This document shows, one piece after another, positions 39,901 to 51,900 of a stretch of DNA of 64,000 nt. Numbering within the stretch: the stretch's first letter is position 1; each line of letters opens with the position of its first letter. Source of the DNA: Tanypteryx hageni (taxonomy: Eukaryota; Arthropoda; Insecta; Odonata; Petaluridae). The position numbers were made by a program, and so were the translations under genes. A model generated the notes under the pieces. The model was given only the letters and a program-made list of their open reading frames with translations. It was not told the origin of the DNA and ran no database searches. The stretch lies in assembly GCA_028673005.1 (NCBI GenBank), contig CM054118.1:9075082-9139081 (forward strand). The letters run 5' to 3'.

Positions 39901-42900
39901 TTCATGTATTTATTGTACTCGGTCACTGGTAAAGGCTTCTTGATTTTTTCTCCTGTCTTCCTGTTGGTTTTCTTAGTATCCACCATTTCCAAGAAATGAA
40001 TTGTGGAGGTCATTCGAATTTCCTTTTTTGAGTTTCCAGATTTGCACGAGTAAATCCTTTTTTCTTCGAAAGGTAGACTGGTTTTTATTTAGTTTTACAT
40101 TCTTCAAGCGTTGAGGCAGACCCCTGTTTATTCTAATTGTCCCACAAATTCTTGTCTTGTTCTCTAGTAGAATTTCAGCTGTGTGCACACTGTTGTAATA
40201 GTTGTCTATGTACACATGATGCCATAAACCAATATGTGGGGCTAAAACTGACATGATTGTCTCCTCTAACTTCTTTCCTTCTGCGTTATATATTTCTAAA
40301 TTAGATATACCGTATTTTCTGGTCTATAACGCGCACCTTATAGATAACGCGCAAGTGATTTTCTTCAAACCTGGTACAAATGTATAGATAACGCGCAGTA
40401 AAAAAATCGATTTGAAACAAGCGCTTCCTGAAAAAAATGAGTCAATTAAAATTTGCTGTGGCTTTCCATTATTCAGTTGTTTTCACTGTACACCACATGG
40501 TATTATGGAGTCTTGAATTAACTTGGCGTCGGTATTGAAAAAGTTTTTAATTTACCATGGAAAACGAAAATATGCAAAAACGAAAATCATACACTTCGCA
40601 GTTTAAATTAGAAGTCGTAAAATTCGCTATAGAAAAAGGAAATCGTGAGGCTGGAAGAAAGTTTAAAGTAGGGGAATCAAGTGTATGAGAATGGCGTAAA
40701 GACGAATTGGTGCTGAAAAAGTTGCATCGGAAAAAACGAGCAATGCGTTTTAGAAAATGCTTTTGGCCAGAACTCGAGGAAGAACTGTATGAGTGGGTGA
40801 TACGAGAAAGGCATTAGGATTTCAACAACAAGGGTCTTATTGCAAGCGAAATGCATTGCTCAAGAGATGGACATCGTGGGCTTCAAAGTGTATCCTTCCT
40901 GGGGATTCCGTTTCATGAGGAGGAACAATTTATTTTATTTTCCTTTGTATAATGCGCATGATGTTTTTTCCCGATTTTTATATTTTTTGTATAGATAACG
41001 CGCGTGTTATAGACCAGAAAATACGGTATATCCTGTGGTAGCTTCACATACCATGCAGACAAGAAGACCATATTTTATTATTTTTGCAGGGTTGTAAGTC
41101 CGGAAAGATAGTTTAGTTTAGAAAGTTTAGGCTTGTATACATTTTTAAATTTGGACACTAAATAATTCAAAACAGGTTCAATAATCTATTTGAATTTTGA
41201 GAAAATTTTGAGTTGTCATATTTGACGAAATCTGTCTCTACTCACCATTTTAGAATAGAAAGGAGTCTCAATTGTTGGTTCGGTACTCCAATACTCATCC
41301 ATAGTATCCTTTCGCACTCGTGGCATTAGGAGAATCAATCCTAAAAACTTCTTCATTTCCAATAGTGTAATGTCCTTCCACTTCAAACTTTTCTTCAATA
41401 ATTGATATTGGTGAGAATTTTGAGCATGGTATCTGTTCGATTTGTTTACCATCATCATCAGTAAATCGTCACCAATAAATAAACTGACAATATCGTTTAC
41501 ATTTTTTGGATATTCTCAAACCTGGCTGTTTAGCATAAGATTCTAAAACTGGTGTAACATCAATTTTTGACCAAAAAGGTACTTCAGCAATATTTGCTTC
41601 ATCATCAGCTGTTTCTGAATCACTGTCACTGGATGGTGGTAACGGCAATAAGGGCAAGTGTTTTCTTTGTCTAGAAAAATCACCACTGTCACTCGAAAAG
41701 TCATCACTATCATTTGAAAAGTCGTCATTATCAGCTACCTCTATTTCTGCATCACTTGGGATCTCTGATAAATTATCAGTGAAAATTTCTTCGTTACAGT
41801 CGTCCGTTTTTTAAATCAACCTCTCTGGCAGACATCACCTTTATTGAATGATTAAATTATTATAATAAAATATAATACTAGAATATAATAATACAAGTTT
41901 ATAATGTAACAATCACCTAAAATCGATGAATATTCTAAACTTGCATCAACAGGTACAAACAGTTGCAAAAAGGCACAAACAAGAGACTGCATGTGAATAA
42001 CTAACACTCACTGCATCTACTCTATCATATCTCAAAGTCCAGCTATAGTTACATGGATCTGTAGGGTGGCAGCAGTGTACAAGGACACCTAAATAGATAG
42101 TCCAACATGTGCTGCCCTCGATAGCATGGCTGTGAAACACGTAGTGATGCGATTCCTAATGCATTGTCAAATTACATACTAATACATGTCCCGACTACAA
42201 CGGTCGGGCGGTGAAACACGTAGTACTACGTTTCCTGATGACAATGTGTTAAATAGTAATTTGAAAGTTGGATATATGCTTTGCACGAAAAAAGTTTTTT
42301 TTAATGGAGATATTTAATTTTTAGTGAGCATTTGCAATGTTGTCTGTTTGTTTTAATCACCAAACTTTTTATTTACTTTAAAATAATGCTGGTTATTCAC
42401 TTATAAATTATTAATAAATCATTGTATGCATTAGGTTAACCTCCTGGGTTTAATTCTGCTGGTAAATGGCCATGGAGGTATACCTGTAATAAAAAGCAGG
42501 TACTAAATGAAACTTATTTTGAATGTTTTGTGCTTTTTCATTTTTGTTACCACTTGTTTGATGGCTTGCCATTCACTTGTTCTTTTTTTAACTCTTTCAC
42601 TGTTTGATCCATATATATGAGGCCATGCATCCTATTTTCAACTTATATATTCAGAGGATGGTCTGTATTCCTTCCATATCAAGCTGTTTATTGCTTTTTT
42701 GTGTAATACATTGAAATGTCTTTTAGTGACAATTTAAGAAGTAAAATGCATTTGTAGCATCGTTCAGGTGGTATATAGCTAAAATGCTTTAACTTGGCAG
42801 TGTGCAGTAGTCACATTTATGGTAGGATGAGTCCATCATCGTGGTGGGACCACCTATAGGGAAGGTGGTGTTTAGGTGTGGGTATTTGATGCGCGAACTT

Positions 42901-45900
42901 GGACTTGTGCAAACCAAAATTGTGTTACTGTGCATAGGCTCTGACATTGGCTCCCCCTTAAAATTTCTCATTCCTTCCCTTCCCCTTTCACGTGTCTCCG
43001 ACTGCCACCTTAGAGCATGCGAGCTATACCAGATCATTAAATGGATAATGATAAATTGAGTAAATGTTTTAGGGTACTGGCTTACCAAATCTCCCATTTG
43101 TTATTGTTCCTTTTTTTATTAAACTTTTGGAGATCTTCTTGAAGATTGATATTCTTACATGGTAATTATGTTAGGTTTCGCTTTTCTTATTTTGAGCTCA
43201 GCAAGGATAAATCACATGCTTAGAAGATGAGTTCTCTATGTTGTATTTACCCTCATTGGTTGAGACATTTCTTATCTCAATTATAATATATTGCTGCTGT
43301 CCATCATTTTTGTCTTTGAAATATTCTTCATCATTTTTGTCTTTTGAAGGACTGACTAACTGAATTCAGATATTGCCTCGGTCAGTGAATACTGACGTTA
43401 TTTCAGTTTACCTAAAATTATACACATTCTTTTGAAAAACCCCACACTTGAGCTTAATTAACTTAATTGTGAATTATTTTAATGACGTGTATTTCATTCA
43501 TTGTTCACTTTGTTCAAGTTTTACTTATTCAATGTCTAAATTTATTTTCATATTTTTGATGAATTTACAAATTTTTAAATTTAATGTTGTAAATAATCTA
43601 GTGTATTTAATTGCATAATGGATCATTGATGACACTACAATCCTAAACATAACAGCCTTGTAAATAATACATTTTGTAACTGAGAGAAGAAAAGTATACA
43701 TCTTGGAGTGGAAGGATTGACACAGTATGCATAGCAGTGAAAGGGATAATTGCTTGTTTGCTGCAATCAGTTTAAGGATTCTTTTCAATTTTGCTTAAGA
43801 AATGCACATGGTATGTGAATTATTTCCAACAATTCTTCTGAATTGGTGCATTGATATGAACTTAAATAATTTGCACGTTTTCTTCAATGGTATGGCTTGT
43901 TTTCATTAATTAACAAAGCATGTTTATGTGCATAAATAGTGTTGGGATTTTAGTTAAGTTTTGCAAAATTAACACCATGTTATTGACTGAAATTAGTCAC
44001 TACCTTTGCACACTTTTTCAGAAGGCTCTCCTTAAAATTGTCATTCAATTTGTGGATTTTATAATTTGATTCTTACTCAGAAATCTCCAATTTGATTTTT
44101 TATCAACAGTATTAAATGCTTATATATGTGTCAGTTGCATGAAAAAAACATTAGCGATTTCATTCCAAAATTTTTTAGAAAACAGCTGAGCTGTGAAATT
44201 ACATGATGAATCGTTTCTACTTTGCTACTGCAGCAGGCGTCGATAGGAAATGTGCTTTTTTTTGTCTGTGCTACATCATTGATTGTTGATCATTAATTGG
44301 CTTATACACTTTCACCAGCAAAAATTCGATGTAATCTTGTGCACCTGCCTTACTGATGAGTCTCTTTGTTGGTTTGCTTGCGTTACAAGTCTGCCCTTTG
44401 TTGGACCAGTATTGAAGGACTCCTTATTGTGGCTGTCCAACCTGAAAGTTTGGAAAAGGTAGAGAGACACTATTAACGTGTTATTTGAATATGATTTTTT
44501 TTTAATTAATTAGTTTTATGTTGACTTTTAACCTTCAGCTGCATTGAATAGCCTGTGGGCTTACCTGTGATTTATAATCTGTTGGTTTACTGTAAAAAAT
44601 CTTCCAGTTTATTTTTTTATTCCATTAATCTCACTGGATAGTCTGCTAAATTGCTTGATGTGCTGAAATGCTTTAATGTGGATATTTAGCTTAGAGTAGT
44701 TCTAACTCATTAAGTTTTTGTAAATATAGAAGATTGTTGGGGATTTTTGGGTATAGTTCTTGGCTTTTAACTTTGTATCATGGATACAATTACACCTTAT
44801 TTGGCATTGGTTAACTGGGTAGGTTTCTTTCAAATTAATCTCCTTTCAGTTTTTAATGAATCATTTCCTTGACATTGAACCCAGACGAGGGTGACCACGC
44901 ATACTTTTTTTACAGAGCAATTCATGATTTTGGTTGACTATGATGGTCAATATATTTGTATTTTTTTAATATAAAAAATATGGTATATGCAAACAAAATT
45001 TTAATAAGGCACCATAAAAGTGTTTACTTTGCAATTAAGTACATATATTTGATTAAGATTGAAAATCTGGTATAATACCAGAATGTGTTCACCCTAGCTA
45101 GGACACACTTTACAATACAGCTTGTCTCTATTTTAAATTTTTCTTTGAATCTGTTAACATTTTTCATATTTAATAATATTTCATATTTTTCACATTTGGC
45201 ATAAACCTGATTTAATGGTGAGGTTTTATGGTATGAGTATGTGTAGTAGGACATATTCTCTGAAGGAATTTAACTGAATTTTCTTCTGGTCCGTTTATCA
45301 AATGTAGCTATTTGATTGTTTAAAATTTTATAACGAGGAATGGATGTTGTTGCCTTGGTTGCTTATTTATAAAACTCAACCTGCCTACAATTCTTCTTAC
45401 TAATGTTTAAAAAAAAACTTATGTATTTGACGTTACACCATAATATGAGCTCAATAATTCTCAGTCTTAATGTTTTTCTATGTAAATGTTTTCACCTTAA
45501 CCCCGTAACTGGGGAGAGAAATTTTGTTATCCAGTCGTGTGGTGGGGAGATCTAATTCAGTGCCTACGTTAACAAAACCTTTGATATAGCATCTTTTAAA
45601 CGATTAAAATCATGGATCACATTCAAAAAATTAAAAAATATTTATAATTTTTTTTTGTTAAAACAATTGTTTATGGGTTATTCCATGCCACATGTTCAGA
45701 TTTCTTTTTTCTTCCTACTGAAGACTTATCTGTGGTAGAATCTCCATAATTTTTGAAGATGGAGTTGATAAGATCCAACCTAAACTGCAGATTTGTGTAC
45801 TTTCCTCCATTTTTTCTGTAAATTACAAAAGAATTGAATACGCACAAGTCAAGAAGATGATGGAAAATTTTTTGGTAATACTTCTTCATTCTCTTCCTTG

Positions 45901-48900
45901 CCGTACTGTACATAATCATGTATTGATCAGATAGATCAACTCCACCCATAGCATCATTATAATGGATGCAAACATTCGACTTCAGCGCTGCTGCAACTTC
46001 TCCTGGCTTCAGCTTCTTACTCATTACATTTTTAGGAAGCTCCTTGCGATTACGTTGGACTGTGTCAACTGCATCCATTTCCATTGAATTTAGTAAGTAA
46101 GTAATTTCAGACTACTGTAAAAATTGTCTAACCCTACCAAATACCCTTTCTTCAGGAGTTTCTCTGCTAAATTGATTACAATTTTAGTTGGTTTTGTATA
46201 ATTACTGAAGTCGATTCCTTCAACTTCTGTTTACAAGTCAGTATCTTGACCAGTATAAATGATCATATTCCACACATATCCTGTTTTAGATTCACACAAT
46301 TTGAAAGATTCCATTCTGAACCTGGATCTTTTTTGGAATGAAAACTTTCCAAGACAACCACCCCTTCCACAATAATAGACTTTCATCAATGGAAATCTCA
46401 CCATCAGGTTCATAACTCTCCGAAAAAAAAATTTTCAGGCGTCCGAGCAAAGGTTTTATTTTGAACAATTTTGCTTAGACCTGATCTAACCTATTGTATG
46501 CTTCATTGTCAACAAAATGCAAAATTTTCAGCAGAAGAAAAAACTGTTTTTCAGTCATTACCTCATGAAAAATTGGTGTTTCCCATAATCTATTTCATGA
46601 AAATAGCTACTAAATGTAGGTTTTTGCACAATTCCTTGCAGCAGGAGTATACCAAAAAATAATCTAAGTTCACCTTTATCAGTCTCCACCCAGTCTTTAT
46701 AACGGCTTCTCCTCATTTTGCGGAGCAGACTTTTCTCATTAATATTTTGCTTGGCATATAAATTTGTCTGTGCAGTTACGTATTCCATTATTTCTTCGTC
46801 TAAAAAATGTTCAAATATTTTTAGTGGCTGTACATTACCAATCCGTCCTCCTTTAGGTCCAGGAACAAACTTTGCAGGAAAGCGAGATCTCTCTTCACCA
46901 ATATCTACCCACTCAGTATCTTGAGTTGCAGAAATATCATCTCCATCATCACCATCTTCTTCACTGCTTTCACTTACCGATTCACTTTCTGGCAATTCTT
47001 CCTGAATTTTCCATATTCGCCTGGAAAATGCAGATGCATACACTTTCCTCTTCATTTTCGGAACTAGAGTCACTCAAGTATTTCTCCTCCTCACTGAGTG
47101 CTAAAATTTCTTTTATGCTATCGTCTAATAAATTTCCCTTCCTTTTTGACATTGCAATGTAGGGCTCTAAAAGCTAATGTATGATTAAAAACTGTAGAAC
47201 AAACAAAAATGTATTATAAGAATTTGCGTTTTCACATGAAATATAACACGAAATTTTTCAGAAATATTTGTAAAATAGTTTAAATAGGCAGATAAAGTTA
47301 AAATAAAATTATCTACATATACAAATAACTCCTGTAGAACAATAATAAATACAAGAAAAAAAACTAAATTGTTCGAGGTAGCCGAAACACTGAACGGAAT
47401 CTTCTAAACACTAAAGAAAGTCCTCTTTAAAACAGTAAGTGATCTTGAATATGATGTCTACACTTCTCAATGGAAAAATAGAGACTAGGGGCTAAAGGGA
47501 GTAAGGATAAGAATGTACCATTAGGGGTTTTATTACCCCCAATTGTCCCCAGCTGTCATAGATGTAAAGGCATTTCAAATAGAAAATGAAGTGACCACGA
47601 AGTTAGCCATATCCATAGTAGATGGCAGAACCTGATAGACAAGCACACAGAAAGATTTTCGTCAAGAAACGCTTTCCTCAACATGGAATAGATATTTATC
47701 TGAAGCGCAGCGATGGGCGCTCTTCCCATACGGCGAGCGGCTAAGATGCGCGCCCATGGACGCTTACCCCACTTAAGAGGTTAAGTCATCATAAGGCAAT
47801 TCTTAATTCCCCTTTTTATAATTTAAGTGCTTTAATTATAGTCTTAAGATTGATTTTTTGATGGGTTTTAATATAAGTACTGCTAATGAAACAAAACATG
47901 ACTTCTTGTTTTATTGTTCTGAAAGTCTGCATTTCAACTAGTATTACTTTTGATGTGAAGCTTAATTTTATTTCAGCTATCTTTATCCCAGCTAATTGTG
48001 TGTTGACTTGTAGAATTTGAAATTTTTGCATGGTTCTACAGTATATATCAGTTTAGCTTGCTTATTTATAAGGCTTAGTTTTATTTACATTTTATCAATT
48101 TGTGAAAAGTTGAAATATGCTCTAAATAATTTGTAAGCAACTTAGATTTTACATACTTGGTTTCCTCTATTACAATTACTATGTTCACTGAGAAGGATCT
48201 TAATCTTTTTCAAAAGTATTTTTGGACTAAAACAGGTGCCAATATCCAAAATTCTTTGATTTGTCAAAATCATTCAAATATATAAAGCTTAGGTTATATT
48301 TGTTTCCTTTATTGTTTAATTAAAGAAAAAACTTTCAATGTATTCTTTGGAGTTTTATTTTCCCAATTAAATCTAATCAGTGACCATGCCTATTTTCATT
48401 CAATAATTATTTGAAAGTTACCTTGTATTATTTATAAATCAATGGAGTTTTTATTGAAGAATATTTCCATTTCTGCTTGAAGTTATGCTTGTTTGGAAAA
48501 AAGTGAAATGTTTAATTTTAACTACTTTTATTTATGATATAAGGGAAAATTGATTTGATTGCTTTTTTAGGATCATTCAGTTTTTCCTCCTAAATATTTG
48601 TTTATTTTTCTCATGGATAGCACTTTTGGAAGCTCTCCCAGTGATGATGCGGGTGATCTTCATCCATCAGGGAGCAGAGAAGAAAGAATTAACATTTTCT
48701 CTCTTGCTTCTGGCCATCTTTATGAACGCTTCATTCGAATAATGATGTTAAGTGTTTTAAAACATACTAAGACCCCTGTAAAGTTTTGGTTCCTGAAGAA
48801 CTACCTTTCTCCAACATTTAAGGTATGCTCATGTTTAATATTTACATATTTTATTAGCATTTTATTTTTTCTACATATAAATGTACATTGTTTGTTTCAA

Positions 48901-51900
48901 ATAACAATCACCACCATCAGCTAGTATTGTCAAAATAAAGAAAGAAAGATGAAGTGGAGATTAGCTACCAATTTCTTCCAATTTTGCAACACTCAGTATA
49001 ATTGAATCATCATCCATTTTTAACAAACTTCTCAGAATCAATAAAAGTATCTTTCAGCAATCACTCAGCATTTTAACTGGACAAATTACATTTGATGGTG
49101 GGTGCCAGTCTTTGTAAGACCGTTTAGTAAAACATGATTTACTATTAATAAAGGTGAAATACTCCTTTAGCCAAAAGGCTAAAGGAGTATTTCACCTTTA
49201 TTAATCTTAGCCAAAGTTATTGAGCTACTATCAATTATGATTTACTATAACAAAAGAAAGTCATAGAACATTGATCTGTCTTACAATTTCTACATTATAA
49301 ATTATGAAGTCCATACTTTTGCACCTTTTTAGTGCTTTTCTTTTAATCACTTGTTTTCACTTTGTGTATCTGTGCACAAAATTTTACTACTAAGATTTTC
49401 ATGATGGTTTTGGATGGTGAAAGACACAAACCCTATTAATTTTCAAAAATTTCACCATCAACATTAATGTGTACACAAAAAAAGTGGATACACAAGACAA
49501 ACTGCTTGATCGCATAATGGGTGCTATTGCCCGCGTAAAGGAACTTCAAAATGAATTCAGACGAGCAACAAGCCATGTTCTCACACGAGTTGTAAAGTGC
49601 ATTAATGTTGACGGTGAAATTTTCGAAAATTTATTATAAACTGTAACAAATTTTTCACTTGAACAATAAATATTAGTAACAGTACATAATATCTCTTTCT
49701 TATCAATAATTTTGCAACTGTACATTCAAATAGCTCTATCTCGGAAACTGTTTGGAATAGGACACTTGTCCATATGAACTTTTTTTTTCTTAGAATGACC
49801 GATACTACCACCTCCCTGAATATTGACCTTTCCTCCTGGGACACCCTGCATATGTGTGTGTGTGTGTGTATATATGTGTATACATACATACATATATAAT
49901 GATATCCTATGTATGTAAGCAGCAGCTATTTATAATGATAAGAATGAAAGTATAAAAAATAATATCAAACTGTAAATGTTGTTTACTCTAATTTGAGTCA
50001 CTGTTTTGTCCATTGAATGATTTTTCTTGTTTTTGCTTGCAAATTGGCCTTTTATCGTTCTCTGTATGAAGCTGAATTTTTACTGCTGCATTAATTACCG
50101 TATCTGTCTGAATAGAAGCCCCAAATATTTCCACCATTTTTTGGCAAAAAAGTAAATACATTATTCGAGATCAAAGAAAAGAGTGGGAAATGGTTTAGTT
50201 GTTGACATTTGAAATATTACTCCAATTAATAATTTTGTGTTGTTGAATAATGTTCCACATTCAGTGACAATTATTTCATTCATCTTCATTTTCACAAAAG
50301 GTCAAATAAAGCAATAGCGACCTCGACAAGATAATTTTTAATCCAAGTCTATTTCCAATGAAATTAGCATTTACATTGCCTTAAGAAATTGCATTTTTAT
50401 AATTACAGTAGAAGATCATTTATCCGGAATGTCCGGGACCTGGCCTCTTCCGGATAAACGATATTTCCGCTGTTTAGATAGCTTAACTACAAAAGAGCAC
50501 AATCATCAAAAAAAGACGTTTAAGCACGTAATATGTATAATACGTAATACGGGACTAAAGTAGGGTAAGAAATAAACGAGTATATGTTTTAGAAAATCTT
50601 TAATTTAATGCAAACTTTTCATGCGATGAATTTGAGAATGTATGTATTAAATATCGTCGTCAATTTTGCAGCAATGGAAGACGTAGTTGGGTATATCTGA
50701 AAACGGAAAAAAATAATGTATGTTACAACGTAAGTTGACAAAAACATTCGTAATTACATAATTTGAAGTAGACATACATAACTGGTTAATATTATTTTAC
50801 TATCATGCAAATAGATTTCACTTCGGATACCATGCTGTGTGCGTACTCCCACACGATCTGGATGTAAGCCAATCTAATTCGCGATAAACACCCCAAAACA
50901 ATTTTACAATGATCGGTCTACTCGTTCGTACATAAAATAATAACTATTTTATACTACATATATATAATAATCATTATTAAGAAAATTCTCAATTTTCAAA
51001 GCCCACTCATTTCCGTAAAAACCGCAAAAAAGAAGCATATAGAAATAAAAATTGAAATTTTATTTACCTGGAAATCCTTGTTGATCTGCAGATAGGGATG
51101 TAGAGAATCACTTAACAGTAGGATTTGTGGTAGCAGCATCTGCAGAAACTGAAGGAGAGGATGATGAAACTTCTTTTTAAAAAATCTGTCAGTGTCATCT
51201 GCTTGCACTTGCTACGCCCTTCTTTTTCAAATTTTTCTTTCAGCCTGTACATCTGGAGTACCTCCTGCTCAGTTGTAAAGGACCTTTGCTCCATGAACTT
51301 GATAAGATTATCACAACATACAATTGCCTCGGACATAGTCATTTTCTTCTCCTCGTCAACTAACACATCACTGTCTTCGCTGTCTTCACTCTTATTTAAC
51401 ATGGGGCCAATAACAGCATCGATAATTTCAGTGTCAGTAAAAGTTTGACAAATAGGAGCATTTTTATCACATTCAATCCATCCCTCAATTTCATTATCGG
51501 TTAGGTCTGGGATAGCATTAATTCCCCTCGTATATTGCACAAATTCTACAAAATCATCATTAAGTTCGGATGAATCAAATCCAAGAAAGTCGTCTGTGTC
51601 TCTGGAATCTTCATTAAATTTTGATTCTGGCAAAATATTATGCCAACACTGTTTTAAAACTGAGGGTGTTACTTTATTCCATGCACGTGAAATACACCAC
51701 ACCACGTCCTTCAGTGTTACATCCTTTTTGAACCATTCGTAGCTGAAAGACCCCTCAAAATTTTCAATTTTTCTCATTAATTCACTTCGATAATGGCATT
51801 TAAAATTTTTAATTATGCCTTGATCCATTGGTTGGATGAGAGACGTACAATTTGGGGGTAAATACGACACAAAAACATTCTCCTTGACGAGAGTTTCTAC

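Larger units (their letters stand above)
39096..42252 (-). mobile_element. piggyBac transposon, internally deleted and interrupted
   Basis: TTAACACTTTAACGTC at the left and, inverted, TTAACACATTGTCATC at the right, each beginning with the TTAA target. The reverse-strand transposase is spread over 39420-41800. A pogo-type element (40310-41026) sits inside. Outside that insert the segment carrying the first catalytic Asp is missing between KLSKL and IIKYGLLVC (about 41050-41130), indicating a separate internal deletion. Confidence 0.82.
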
